A model generated the notes under the pieces. It was not told the DNA's origin. It did no database searches and was given only the letters and a program-made list of their open reading frames with translations. Below, in pieces: positions 26,986 to 36,658 of a stretch of DNA of 64,000 nucleotides. Every line of letters starts with the position of its first letter. Within the stretch, counting starts at the first letter, position 1. Made by a program: the position numbers and the translations under genes. This DNA is from Hymenobacter coccineus (GTDB lineage: Bacteria > Bacteroidota > Bacteroidia > Cytophagales > Hymenobacteraceae): contig NZ_MDZA01000111.1 in assembly GCF_001816125.1 (NCBI RefSeq), positions 62,001 to 126,000 of the forward strand, written 5' to 3'.

Positions 26986-28323
26986 ATGGATGGACTGACG
27001 AAAATTGACGATTTAGGCCAGCCGCGGGTGGTCATCGTGGGGGGTGGTTTTGGGGGCCTGGCGCTGGCCCAGTCGCTGGCCAATGTGGCGGTGCAGGTGG
27101 TGCTCATCGATAAGCACAACTACCACGCCTTCCAACCACTGCTCTACCAGGTGGCCACGGCCGGGCTCGCCCCCGACAATATCGTGGCCCCGTTCCGCAA
27201 GGCGCTGGGCAAGCAGAAGAACTTTTACTTCCGGCTGGCCGAGGTGCAGTCCATCGACGCCACGGCCCAGGTGGTGGAAACCACCATCGGCCTGCTGCGC
27301 TACGACTACCTGGTGCTGGCCACCGGGGCCACCAGCAACTTTTTTGGCGACGCGGTGATGGAGCAGAATGCCATCACGCTGAAGAGCGTGAGCGACGCCC
27401 TGGAGCTGCGCAACACGCTGCTGGCCAACTTCGAGCAAGCCTTGCAGCTCGGCGACCAGGAGCAGCTCAACAGCTTGCTCGATTTTGTGATTGTGGGCGG
27501 GGGCCCCACGGGCGTGGAAATGGCCGGGGCCCTGAGCGAGCTGCGCGCCCACGTGTTTCCGCAGGACTACCGCGAGCTGGACTTCAAGCAGATGGACATC
27601 CACTTGGTGCAGAGCGGGCCGGTGCTGCTCAAGGGCATGTCGGCCGAGGCCTCGGCGCACTCGCTGGCCGACCTAAAATCCATGGGCGTGCAGGTGTGGC
27701 TCGATGCGCGGGTGAAGTCGTACGACGGCTACACGGCCACCCTCAGCACCGGCGAGCAGCTGATTACGCGCACCCTCATTTGGGCGGCGGGCGTGACCGG
27801 GGCCCCGGTGGCCGGCCTGGTGCCCGAGTGCCTGGGGCCCGGCAACCGCTACCTCGTGGACGAGCACAACCGCGTGGCGGGCTACGACAACGTGTTTGCC
27901 CTCGGCGACATCGCCCTGATGAAAACCGACGACTACCCCGGCGGCCACCCCCAGGTGGCGCAACCCGCGCTGCAACAGGGCCGCCTGCTGGGCCGCAACA
28001 TTGCCCGCCTGCTGGGCGGCGAGCTCATGCAGCCCTTCAGGTACGACGACAAGGGCAGCATGGCCACCATCGGCCGCAACCGGGCCGTGGCCGACGTGAA
28101 ATTCTTCGGCCGCGAGTGGCACCTGAGCGGTTTTTTGGCCTGGCTGGCCTGGAGCCTGGTGCACGTGCTGGCCCTGGTGAACTACCGCAGCCGCATCGCC
28201 GTGGCCTTCACCTGGGCCTGGAACTACTGGAGCCAGGACAAGGGCTTGCGCTACATCATCGGGCGCATCAAGCCCCTGCTGGGCAGCAACGTCGATACGC
28301 CCGCAGGCAAGGCCATTGTTTGA
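26986..28323 (+). CDS. ndh: Type II NADH dehydrogenase (NDH-2)
   Basis: A 445-residue flavoprotein that passes electrons from NADH to quinone without pumping protons. It has the FAD motif VVIVGGGFGGLALA, the HAFQPLLYQVATAGL quinone-site signature, the NAD-binding motif FVIVGGGPTGVEMAGAL, and the second FAD motif VFALGDIAL. The C-terminal hydrophobic segments anchor it to the membrane (FLAWLAWSLVHVLALVNY). The ATG at 26986 gives MDGLTKIDDLGQ; the upstream open frame is antisense to the DUF2141 gene. Complete. Confidence 0.93.
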   Translation: MDGLTKIDDLGQPRVVIVGGGFGGLALAQSLANVAVQVVLIDKHNYHAFQPLLYQVATAGLAPDNIVAPFRKALGKQKNFYFRLAEVQSIDATAQVVETTIGLLRYDYLVLATGATSNFFGDAVMEQNAITLKSVSDALELRNTLLANFEQALQLGDQEQLNSLLDFVIVGGGPTGVEMAGALSELRAHVFPQDYRELDFKQMDIHLVQSGPVLLKGMSAEASAHSLADLKSMGVQVWLDARVKSYDGYTATLSTGEQLITRTLIWAAGVTGAPVAGLVPECLGPGNRYLVDEHNRVAGYDNVFALGDIALMKTDDYPGGHPQVAQPALQQGRLLGRNIARLLGGELMQPFRYDDKGSMATIGRNRAVADVKFFGREWHLSGFLAWLAWSLVHVLALVNYRSRIAVAFTWAWNYWSQDKGLRYIIGRIKPLLGSNVDTPAGKAIV

Positions 28324-28490
28324 GCATGCGCTATTTTATTTACTCCTACCGGGAAATCTATTTTCTATGCAATAATAAAACATATGGGAGAGAAAATATT
28401 TAGTCGCCTATATTAGCACTTTCGCCCGGCACTTGATGGTGTTGGGTTGGCAATAACGCTGATATCAGGCTGTACTAAGTCAAAACAAAC

Positions 28491-29312
28491 ATGGTTGATT
28501 CCGTCGATACCTCTGCTGTGCGGCGCAGCCACGCCACGGTAACCGGCGCGGGCCACGGAGCCCCGGCCATCGTTTTTTCGCACGGCCTGGGTGCTGACCA
28601 GAGCACCTGGCGGCTATTGGCCCCAGCTTTTGAAAAACACTATCAGGTGGTACGCTTCGACCTAGTGGGGGCCGGGCAGTCGGACCCCACGGCCTACGAT
28701 TACGACCGCCACGGCTCGCTCAACGGCCACGCCGACGACCTGCTCGACGTGCTGCGCGAGCTGGATCTCCGCGACGTGGTGTTCGTGGGCCATTCGGTCA
28801 GTTCGATGATCGGGGTGCTTGCCGCCATTAAGGAGCCGGCACGCTTCGCCCGGCTGGTGCTGCTGGCCCCATCGCCGCGCTTCATTAATGACAACGATTA
28901 CTGCGGTGGCTTCGAGCAGGCCGACATCGACGAGCTGCTGGCCACGATGGAAAACAACTACCACGGCTGGGCCGGGGCCCTGGCCGCCACGGTGCTGCCC
29001 GACCAGCGCGACCTGATTGCGGAGCTGACCAACAGCTTCCTCTCCACCAACCCCGAGCTGGCCCGGCACTTTGCCCGCGTCACCTTCCTCAGCGACCACC
29101 GCCGCGACTTGCCCCTGCTGGCCACCCCCGTCCTGATTTTGCAGGGGGCCTGCGACGCGGTAGTCCCCTTGACCGTGGGCAGCTACCTGCACGAGCTACT
29201 ACCCAACAGCCAGTTGCGCATCATTGCTGCTTCCGGCCACTTCCCCCAGCTCACGGCCCCCTACGAAACCCTGGCGGCCATCGACGCCTTCCTTCCCCTG
29301 GCGGTGGCGTAG
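28491..29312 (+). CDS. Second RsbQ-like alpha/beta hydrolase
   Basis: A 273-residue paralogue of the hydrolase at 4418-5230: GHSVSSMIGVLAAI with Ser102 as nucleophile, APSPRFIN, GGFEQADIDELL, acid in GACDAVVP and His in ASGHFPQLTAP. It has no PAS partner next to it, so it either works with the kinase at 5227-6426 or with a distant protein, or acts as an enzyme. An AT-rich stretch of about 165 bp upstream likely carries its promoter. A ModE-like regulator follows by 34 bp. Family sure, role inferred. Confidence 0.87.
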   Translation: MVDSVDTSAVRRSHATVTGAGHGAPAIVFSHGLGADQSTWRLLAPAFEKHYQVVRFDLVGAGQSDPTAYDYDRHGSLNGHADDLLDVLRELDLRDVVFVGHSVSSMIGVLAAIKEPARFARLVLLAPSPRFINDNDYCGGFEQADIDELLATMENNYHGWAGALAATVLPDQRDLIAELTNSFLSTNPELARHFARVTFLSDHRRDLPLLATPVLILQGACDAVVPLTVGSYLHELLPNSQLRIIAASGHFPQLTAPYETLAAIDAFLPLAVA

Positions 29313-29346
29313 CCAGCCTGGGCAGTTTCGGCGTAAAATTGCGCCC

Positions 29347-29706
29347 ATGAAAGACCTGCTGCCCGCCCCCGCCGACTACCGCCTCGAAGGCCGCGTGTGG
29401 GTGCAGGGGCCCCACGACCGGTTCCTCGGCATTGGCCGGCTCGAATTGCTGGCCCAGATTCAGGCCACGGGTTCCATCTCGCGGGCGGCGGCGGCCATGG
29501 GCATGTCCTACAAGCGCGCCTGGGACCTGGTGCACTCCATGAACACCCAGGCCCTGGCGCCGCTGGTGGCCACCCAAACCGGCGGCAAAAGCGGCGGCGG
29601 GGCCCTGCTCACGTCCGCCGGGTCCCAGGCAGTGGCCGACTTCCAGGGCGTCCAAACCCGCTTCCAAGCCTTCCTGGCCGAAGAAACCCGGCGGCTGGCC
29701 GAGTAA
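29347..29706 (+). CDS. ModE N-terminal-like winged-helix regulator
   Basis: A 119-residue DNA-binding protein. The winged helix covers the middle (GIGRLELLAQIQATGSISRAAAAMGMSYKRAWDLVHSMN) and is followed by the LysR/ModE wing TGGKSGGGALLTSAG. It lacks the molybdate-binding MOP domains of full ModE, as in many short ModE-like proteins. In such proteins the metal signal is unproven. It sits between RsbQ-2 and a TonB-dependent receptor gene 188 bp downstream, which is a plausible target. The start MKDLLPAPADYRLEG was chosen over an upstream frame inside the hydrolase gene. Confidence 0.82.
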   Translation: MKDLLPAPADYRLEGRVWVQGPHDRFLGIGRLELLAQIQATGSISRAAAAMGMSYKRAWDLVHSMNTQALAPLVATQTGGKSGGGALLTSAGSQAVADFQGVQTRFQAFLAEETRRLAE

Positions 29707-29894
29707 AACTGCCCGGACTGCGGCGCGCTTTGCAGCCCGGACCGCCCGCATTTGCCGGCTGCCGGCTGGCCGTTGTGCCGTTGAACCAGGGGAACGAATG
29801 CCTGGGGCCCTAACGCGGGGGCTAAACCTTTGCTGCTGCCAAGCGTTATGTTTGTGAAAATATAACCTTCTGGGATTAGCCTTTACCAATTCGC

Positions 29895-32543
29895 ATGGCG
29901 CATAAATTACGCTCGTTGCGAGGCGCAGCGGCCGCAGCCGTAGCCTTCGAACTGCTTCTGCCGCCCGCCGCCACCGCCCAAGGGGCCCCGCGCCGGGTGG
30001 CCCCGCGCGACACCGCGAAAGTGGATTTGGGCGAGGTGGTGGTGGCCGCCTCGCGGGTGGAGGAGAGCATCTTGCAGTCGCCGGTGACGGTGGAGAAGAT
30101 TAACCCGCGGGCACTGCGCCTCACGCCGGCCCCGTCGTTTTTCGACGCCATCGAGTACCTCAAGGGCGTGCAGGTACTCACGCCCAGCCTGGGCTTCAAG
30201 GTCATTAATGCCCGGGGCTTCGCCAACACCACCAACGTGCGCTTCGCCCAACTCGTGGACGGCATCGACAACCAGGCGCCGCACATTGGGGGCCCCATCG
30301 GCAACGTGCTGGGGCCCAGCGACCTCGATATACTGGCGGTGGAAGTGGTGCCGGGCACGGCCTCGGCCCTGTACGGGCTCAACGCCATCAACGGGCTGGC
30401 CAACTTCAGCACCCGCAACCCGTTCCGCTTCGAGGGGCTGAGCGTGCTGCAAAAAACGGGCGTCAACCACCTCGGCGACCCCAACGTGGGGGCCAAGGCG
30501 TACTCGGAAACCAGCGTGCGGTTTGCCAAGGCGCTGTCGGATAAATGGGCCTTTAAAATCAACGGCACTTACCTGCGCGGCTACAACTGGGTGGCCAACG
30601 ACCAAACCGAGCTGAACCCCAACGGCAACGCCACCACCGGCCTGTTTGGGGCCCAAAACCCGGCCCAGGACCAGGTGAACCGCTACGGCAACGAGTCGTC
30701 GGACCGCAGCACGCTCACGCTCGGCGGCAAGCAGTACGCCGTGGCCCGCACCGGCTACGACGAAAAAGACGTGACCAGCTACGACCTGCGCACGCTGAAG
30801 GGCGACCTGGCCATCCACCGCAAGCTGGGCGCCGCATCAGAGCTGAGCTACACCTATCGGGTGGCCAGTTTCGACAACGTGTACCAGCGCTCGAACCGCT
30901 TCCGCCTGCAGGGCTACCTCTTGCAGCAGCACGCCTTGCAGCTCACGGGCCCCGTGGTGCAGGCCCGCGCCTACTTCACGCAAGAGACGACGGGCCAGAG
31001 CTACAACCTGCGCTCGGCGGCCGAAAACCTGGACCGCAGCTACAAGCCCGACGCCGCCTGGAACCAGGACTTCACCAGCGCCTGGAACGCGGCCACCACC
31101 GGCGGCCAGGGCGTGGCCCAGGCCCTGGCCACCGCCCGCACCGCCGCCGACGCCGGCCGCTACCAGCCCGGCACCGCCGCCTTCGCCCAGAAGCTGAAAG
31201 ACCTGGAAAACATCAACAACTGGGACGTGGGCGCGGCCCTGCGCGTGCGCGCCAACCTGGCCCACGCCGAGGCCCAGGTGAACATCGCCGAGGCCCTGCG
31301 GCGCGGCGGCGTGGCCTTGCCCGCGGGCCTCGACCTGCTGGCCGGCGCCGACCACCGCAGCTACCTCGTGGTGCCCGACGGCAACTACTTCATCAACCCC
31401 GCGCCGGGCCAGGACCCGCTCACTAGCGACTTGGTATACAGCAAAACCGGCGGCTTCGTGCAGGCCGGGGCCCACTTATTCGAGGACAAGCTGCGCCTGA
31501 CGGCCACGCTGCGAGTGGACAAAAACGACTACTTCACCGCCAAGTTCAACCCCCGGCTCACGGCCGTGTACTCGCCCACGCAGCGCCACAACTTCCGCCT
31601 CAGCTACCAGAGCGGCTACCGCTTCCCGAGCCTGTTCGAGGGCTTCAGCAACGTGAATAGTGGGCAGGTAAAGCGCATCGGCGGGCTGCGGGTGATGTCG
31701 GACGGCGTGTTTGAGAACAGCTACCTGCGCACGAGCATCGACGCCTTCAACGCGGCCGTCACGGCCAACATCAACGCCAACCCCTCGGCGCAAACCACGG
31801 CCCAGAAGCGCGCCGCAGCCATTCTGGCCAACCAGAACACGCTGGTTAAGAACCCCTACACGTACATCAAGCCCGAGTACATCCGCTCGCTGGAGCTGGG
31901 CTACAAGGCCGCGCTGGGCCCCGGCGGCCGCCTGCAGGCCGACGTGGATTTCTACTACAACTCGTACCGCGACTTCATTGCTCAAGTAGAAGCCTACATG
32001 CCCCAAACCACCGCCGGCGTGGCCCTAAATACCGGCACCGACCTGGGCACCATCGCCACGGCCCTCAACGCCCGCACCGGCCAGGCCCGCTACCGCCTCT
32101 GGACGAATTCGCAGAGCCAGGTGTACAACTACGGCGGCTCGCTGAGCCTGCGCTACGAAGTGGCCGGCGGCTACCTCGTGGGCGCCAACACCACCTACAC
32201 CCGCCTCGACCGCACCGAGAACGGCGACGGCCTGGAGGACGGCTTCAACACCCCACGCTGGGCCTACAACCTGAGCCTGGGCAACGAAAAAGCCCTCGGC
32301 AACTTCGGCTTCGGCCTCAACTACCGCTGGCAGCAGCACTACTACTCGCAAACCTTCCTGGTGAACGGCGACGTGCCGGCCTACCACTCGCTCGACGCGC
32401 AAATCACCTACGCCGTGCCCGCGCCCAACCTGCGCTTCAAACTCGGCGCCAGCAACGTGCTGAACCACTACTACGTGACCTACCTCGGGGGCCCCAACGT
32501 GGGCGGCCTCTACTACCTAGCCATCACGTATAGCGTGAAGTAA
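29895..32543 (+). CDS. TonB-dependent outer-membrane receptor
   Basis: An 882-residue receptor with a signal peptide (to about 29), a TonB-box-like region DLGEVVVAASRVEESI, a plug domain (about 45-170: GVQVLTPSLG, NARGFANTTNVRF, DIDILA-type turn, VEVVPGTASALYG, NAINGLANF) and a 22-strand-type barrel ending in YLAITYSVK with a C-terminal aromatic-rich strand. It imports a large or scarce substrate with energy from TonB-ExbBD. It has no carboxypeptidase-like N-terminal extension and no SusD partner, so a carbohydrate role is less likely. The upstream ModE-like regulator suggests an oxyanion or metal complex, but that is inference. Confidence 0.92.
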   Translation: MAHKLRSLRGAAAAAVAFELLLPPAATAQGAPRRVAPRDTAKVDLGEVVVAASRVEESILQSPVTVEKINPRALRLTPAPSFFDAIEYLKGVQVLTPSLGFKVINARGFANTTNVRFAQLVDGIDNQAPHIGGPIGNVLGPSDLDILAVEVVPGTASALYGLNAINGLANFSTRNPFRFEGLSVLQKTGVNHLGDPNVGAKAYSETSVRFAKALSDKWAFKINGTYLRGYNWVANDQTELNPNGNATTGLFGAQNPAQDQVNRYGNESSDRSTLTLGGKQYAVARTGYDEKDVTSYDLRTLKGDLAIHRKLGAASELSYTYRVASFDNVYQRSNRFRLQGYLLQQHALQLTGPVVQARAYFTQETTGQSYNLRSAAENLDRSYKPDAAWNQDFTSAWNAATTGGQGVAQALATARTAADAGRYQPGTAAFAQKLKDLENINNWDVGAALRVRANLAHAEAQVNIAEALRRGGVALPAGLDLLAGADHRSYLVVPDGNYFINPAPGQDPLTSDLVYSKTGGFVQAGAHLFEDKLRLTATLRVDKNDYFTAKFNPRLTAVYSPTQRHNFRLSYQSGYRFPSLFEGFSNVNSGQVKRIGGLRVMSDGVFENSYLRTSIDAFNAAVTANINANPSAQTTAQKRAAAILANQNTLVKNPYTYIKPEYIRSLELGYKAALGPGGRLQADVDFYYNSYRDFIAQVEAYMPQTTAGVALNTGTDLGTIATALNARTGQARYRLWTNSQSQVYNYGGSLSLRYEVAGGYLVGANTTYTRLDRTENGDGLEDGFNTPRWAYNLSLGNEKALGNFGFGLNYRWQQHYYSQTFLVNGDVPAYHSLDAQITYAVPAPNLRFKLGASNVLNHYYVTYLGGPNVGGLYYLAITYSVK

Positions 32544-32581
32544 CCTTGGTTTTTCCCAGGGCCCCAGGCCCGGCAAGCGCG

Positions 32582-33175
32582 CTAATCCGGGCAGATAATT
32601 GACGGATTGATGTGCTCTTTGCCCTTCTCCACCGTGGGGCGCTTGGCCTTGCCCTTGGCCCCGCCGCGGAAGCTGATGGTCCAGATGCTATCGAAATCGG
32701 CGTCGGGCCAGGCTAGCGGGGCTTTGATGCCCAGCTTTTTGGCGATTTTGAGGATGTTGTTGTGCTCCCACACCAGCAGCACCGTGCCCCGCTGGCGCCG
32801 CAGCTGCTTGGCGAGGCCCTTGGCGTTGTCGGCGGCGTAGTCGCTGTTGATGGTCAGGTTGTGGCGCACAGCGTAGGGCATGGCGGTTTGCAGCATCCGA
32901 ACGGCGGTGGTGTCCTTGCCATCGGTGCCGATGAGCGGCACGTAGGTGAAGTCGGGCGGGGTCGGCATCAGCTTGTTGAGCACGGCGGGTAGGGCCAGGG
33001 CCCTATTCAAGCCGGCGCAGGAAAGGTTGTCGCCCGTAGCGGGCTTCTCGCCGTGCCGGATGATGACGACCCGCAGCACGGGCGGCTTGGCCGGGGCCGG
33101 CTCTTTCGGCGCGAAAGGGCTGAGCAAATACAATAAATACAAACGCGCATTATCAGCTTCAATAAGTTTGGGCAT
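32582..33175 (-). CDS. Histidine phosphatase-superfamily protein
   Basis: A 197-residue protein with the RHG motif in LRVVIIRHGEKPATGDNLSC and the second active-site part in TVLLVWEHNNILKIAKKLG (the His in EH). The C-terminal tail is basic. It resembles the Bacteroidota group annotated as phosphoglycerate-mutase-like, with unknown substrate. The ATG at 33175 (MPKLIEADNARLYLLYLLS) was chosen, though a longer frame is open. No signal peptide is evident, so it is probably cytosolic. It converges on the TonB receptor gene. Confidence 0.78.
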   Translation of the reverse strand: MPKLIEADNARLYLLYLLSPFAPKEPAPAKPPVLRVVIIRHGEKPATGDNLSCAGLNRALALPAVLNKLMPTPPDFTYVPLIGTDGKDTTAVRMLQTAMPYAVRHNLTINSDYAADNAKGLAKQLRRQRGTVLLVWEHNNILKIAKKLGIKAPLAWPDADFDSIWTISFRGGAKGKAKRPTVEKGKEHINPSIICPD

Positions 33176-33357
33176 CTCGATCAGAACGGGCAATAAAGGG
33201 GGTTGGTGAACAAAGAACCAGGCAAAACTTCTCAAGCCCGCGCACCCAACCTACCCTACCCGACCGCCGGCAACGAGGCCCACAACGCCGCCGCCCACCC
33301 GGGGCCCCAACCCAGGCGGCCAGCGCTACCTTGCCGGGGCACAAAGCCCAATTCCCC

Positions 33358-33933
33358 ATGCCCACCTTGCGCACCCTAGCCGCCAGCTTTCTAGCCCTAC
33401 TGGCCGGCTGCCAGGCGCGGGAATCAGCACCAGCCGCGGCGCAACTGGGGCCCCCAGCAGTTGCCCCGCGGCCGGCGGTGGACACGAGCCGCGTGGCGAT
33501 TTTCCCTTATGACGCAAGGAGGGACCAATACATCTTTCAAAACGCTGGCCCACTGAAGGCTACGGCGCTTTCAATGGCAGAATTTGCAATCGTGGACTCC
33601 TTGTTAGCGGCATGCGTCAAGGAATACAACCAAGCGCAGGCTGTGGAACTCGAGGATATGCGCAAGGTCATGCACAAAGATTATTTTGCTGTGCAGCTAC
33701 ACGAGGAACGCTACCTCATCAACTTGGCTAATTATAAGCGCCAATTAATCACAGTTACCAATGCAAAAAGCGAAAAAGTAGTGTGGATCAATTGCTTTTA
33801 TCGCGAGGGCAGCCACGCTTCTTGGCGGCACCAGCTAATAGAAGTGGACGACGGGGGAAATTGCTATTTCAACATCAAGCTTAATCTGACTCGACGCACT
33901 TGGTATGACGTGATGGTTAACGGAGTTGCTTGA
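33358..33933 (+). CDS. Hypothetical lipoprotein
   Basis: A 191-residue protein with a lipobox (ASFLALLAGCQ; Cys at about 17), so it is anchored to a membrane. A Pro/Ala-rich linker follows, then a compact domain of about 130 residues: IVDSLLAACVKEYNQAQ, YLINLANYKRQLITVTNAK, VVWINCFYREG, and YFNIKLNLTRRTWYDVMVNG. The second half has lower GC than its neighbours. It resembles unnamed Bacteroidota lipoproteins with a cystatin-like look; no function is known. It ends 18 bp before the convergent exporter gene. Confidence 0.7.
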   Translation: MPTLRTLAASFLALLAGCQARESAPAAAQLGPPAVAPRPAVDTSRVAIFPYDARRDQYIFQNAGPLKATALSMAEFAIVDSLLAACVKEYNQAQAVELEDMRKVMHKDYFAVQLHEERYLINLANYKRQLITVTNAKSEKVVWINCFYREGSHASWRHQLIEVDDGGNCYFNIKLNLTRRTWYDVMVNGVA

Positions 33934-33950
33934 TTTCCAGCAGTCCGCGT

Positions 33951-34898
33951 CTACTTACTCACTTTCTCCCCCACCTCCGGGGCCCTACTGCCCAGCAGCA
34001 GCAGGCCCACGGCCACCACCACCAGGGCCCCACCGCCGAGCATGGGCCAGCCCAGCTGCTCGCCGCCGAAGGCCCAGCCCAGGCCCACGGCCACCACCGG
34101 GTTCACGAAGGCGTAGGTGCCGGCCAGGGCTGGCTCCACGGCTTGCAGCAGCCACACGTAGGCCGTGAAGGCCAGCAGCGAGCCGAACGTGACCAAGTAC
34201 GTAAACGCCCACCACGACCGGGCGCTGACGGCCGCCAGGTGCAGCTGCTGGGTTTCGCCGCGGGCCAGGCCCAGGGCCACCATCACCAGGCCGCCGCACA
34301 GCATTTGCATGCCGCCGGCCACGAAGGGCGAGGCCGCCGCCGGCCGCCGCTTGCCGTACAGCGAGCCGATGGACCAGACCAGCGCCGCCACCAGCACGCA
34401 CGCCACGCCGAGGCCCGCGTGGCCGGGCTGGGCCACCGCGCTGCCCGCCCCCGCCGAGGCCCGCGCCAGCAAATACACGCCCGCCAGGCCCAACACCAGC
34501 CCCAGCGCCGCCAGTGGCGTGGGCCGCGACACGCCGCTGGCCCAGCCCAGCAGCGCCAGCAGCATGGGCACCGTGGCCACCAGCAGCGCCGCCAGCCCCG
34601 AAGAAATGTACTGCTCGCCCACCGTCACGCCGCCGTTGCCGAAGGAAATCAGGCAGATGCCGATGAGTAGCGCCCGGCCCCAGCTGGCCGCGGGCGGCGC
34701 CGGGGCCCCGCGCAGCCGCATGGCGCCGTAGAGCAGGGCCCCCGCCAGGGCGTAGCGGGTGCCTGCCATCAGCAGCGGCGGCAGGCTCTCGATGGCGAAC
34801 CGGATGCCCAGGTACGTGGAGCCCCAGATGACGTAAACCAGGGCAAAAGCCGTGAGCAGGGCCGCGCGCGATGGCTGAGCAGCAGTAGAAGAAGGCAT
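33951..34898 (-). CDS. EamA/DMT-family exporter (YedA-like)
   Basis: A 315-residue inner-membrane protein with ten hydrophobic segments in two EamA halves (LVYVIWGSTYLGIRFAIE in the first, YVWLLQAVEPALAGTYAFVNP in the second). The signature WGSTYLGIRFA and the second-half PVVAVGLGW are typical of the YedA/RhaT-type drug/metabolite transporters, which export amino acids or other small metabolites. Single gene, complete. The substrate cannot be read from sequence. Confidence 0.9.
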   Translation of the reverse strand: MPSSTAAQPSRAALLTAFALVYVIWGSTYLGIRFAIESLPPLLMAGTRYALAGALLYGAMRLRGAPAPPAASWGRALLIGICLISFGNGGVTVGEQYISSGLAALLVATVPMLLALLGWASGVSRPTPLAALGLVLGLAGVYLLARASAGAGSAVAQPGHAGLGVACVLVAALVWSIGSLYGKRRPAAASPFVAGGMQMLCGGLVMVALGLARGETQQLHLAAVSARSWWAFTYLVTFGSLLAFTAYVWLLQAVEPALAGTYAFVNPVVAVGLGWAFGGEQLGWPMLGGGALVVVAVGLLLLGSRAPEVGEKVSK

Positions 34899-34975
34899 AG
34901 CACGCAGCCACCGGCCGCCGAAAGTGAAGCCGCAAAAGTCGTGGTTTTCCGAGTTGCGCCGCCGTGGGGCCCCGG

Positions 34976-35733
34976 CTACCGCTGGCTGGCTGGCCGGAAA
35001 TCGGGGTTGAAAGACAAGCTCACCTGCACCGTGCGGTTGTCTTCGTACACGATGTTATCGTCGTGCGACACCACTTGATTGAGGTAGCTGGCCTCTAAGG
35101 CCAGGGCCTTGGTGAAGCGGTAGCCTAAGCCTCCGTACAGCCGGTTCTGGTTGAAAAAGCTGGGCGCGTTGTGGCCGTAGCTAACGAAGATTTCGTCCGA
35201 CGCCAGCGCATACAGGGCCCCGGCCTCGATTTTGGGTCGGTTGAGGGGAAATTTTAATTGCAGCCGGTAGCGCGAGCGGTGCTGGAAATCAAACTTCGCC
35301 TGGCCTTCCGAGCGCAGCCAGCGTTGGTCCTGGATGTAGCGGTGGGCCAGGGCCAGGCGGCCGGCCGATTGGTTGATTTCGACCTTCTCATAAATGCGCC
35401 GCTCGCCGGTGCGGCCCGGGTCTGGGTAGTCGCCGTAGGGCAGCGAGAGCAGGTAAGTGTAGCCCGCCGTCAGCAGCACATCGTCCGACGCCGAGTAGTT
35501 GACGCCCGTCCGGTAGAAGTACTGTTGCGGGTCGCGCAGGCCGTTGGTGCGGCGGTACTGGAACTCGGTGTGCAGCCCCCAGCGCCGGTACACGCGGGCG
35601 TCAGAAAAGTAGCACAGCCACACGTTGCGGTTCGGGTCCCAGACGCGGGCCGGGGCCGGGCTGCCCGGCTGGCTCCCGCGGGCCCCGTGCCCAGCCAACC
35701 CGCCAGGAGGAAAAAGAGGAAAAAGTGCTTCAC
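34976..35733 (-). pseudogene. DUF2490 outer-membrane protein, frameshifted after the signal peptide
   Basis: A GTG start at 35733 gives a clean signal peptide, MKHFFLFFLLAGWLGTG. The mature domain lies in another frame from about 35680: RVWDPNRNVWLCYFSDARVY, then RWGLHTEFQYRRTNG and a series of beta-hairpins ending SFNPDFRPASQR, as in DUF2490 proteins (a small porin-like barrel). The two are joined by a one-base indel in the GC-rich stretch 35655-35690. Both parts keep their expected pattern, so a consensus error is plausible. Joined length is about 251 residues, normal for the family. Confidence 0.72.
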
Positions 35734-35794
35734 TCCCGCCCTAACGTAAGAACGGGCCCCGGGGCTGGCCGGGGCCCCAACTTGCTGGCGCCGC

Positions 35795-36442
35795 CTAGTT
35801 CTTCGCGCCGCAGTCGGCGCAGAATTTCTGGTCGGGTTTCAGACCCGTGCCGCAGCCGGTGCAAAACCGGCCCGGCCTTTGGGCCGCGGCGTTGGGGGCC
35901 CCGCAGCTGGGGCAAAACTTCTGGCCGGCGGCCAGCGTGGCCTGGCAATTGGCGCACTGCACTAGTGGGGTACGGCCCAAAAAATCGAGGTTTTGGGTGT
36001 AGTCCTGGGCGCGGGTTTTGGTGTGGATTTGCTCGCGGGTGGCCAAGGCCTGCTGGGCCCGCAGTTCCTCCTGCTCGTCGGGCGCGCAGTCTTCGCAAAG
36101 GCCGGCGCTGCCATTCCAGCACACATCGGGGCACACCCAGTGGCCGCAGCGCGTGCACTGCTTGAAGTAGGTTTTGCCCTCGGCCACGGCCGTTTCCAGG
36201 GCCCCGTCGTGGGCCTTGCCGCCAATGGCGCGCTGGATGTGGTAAGCCGCGTTCTCGGCCCCGCTCAGGCCCCCAAAAAAGCTGCTGGCCGCCTGCAACA
36301 AGCCCCCGGCAATGCCAATGGCGTTGGGCTGAAACCGCGACATGTACCCGTTGCGGCACTTGTCGCAGTGAAACTTGAACTAGTAGCCCTTGTCGGTCGA
36401 TAGGTCGTCGTAGTTGGCAACGAACTGAAGCATGGTGCTCAT
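35795..36442 (-). pseudogene. Zinc-ribbon protein with an internal amber codon
   Basis: Starting at 36442, MSTMLQFVANYDDLSTDKGY reads into a TAG stop at 36382-36380 and then continues in the same frame with FKFHCDKCRNGYMSRFQP. The rest has four more CxxC pairs: CTRCGHWVC, CEDCAP, CANCQA/CPSCGA, CTGCGTG/CADCGAKN, i.e. a double zinc-ribbon protein of about 215 residues. A single C-to-T change (CAG to TAG) explains the stop. Alternatively, translation starts again at ATG 36343, losing the first CxxC. Its role is unknown; such proteins are often cytosolic adaptors or scaffolds. Confidence 0.72.
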
Positions 36443-36658
36443 GGCGGTTGGGGAAAGGGTGACGCGCGCAAAAATAAGGCAAGCACCGATAGCCATATAG
36501 TGAAGCTCAGATTTTACTGGCGGGGCGGTGGCACCGGAGCAGCACTGGGGCCCCAGTGCCGCCGCACCTTGCCAGCGGGGGCTCTGGGGCCCCACGGCCG
36601 GGCGGCTTTGCGAACCGCGGCGGGGGGAATCGCCGTTTGAATTACGTAACTTCGCTGC

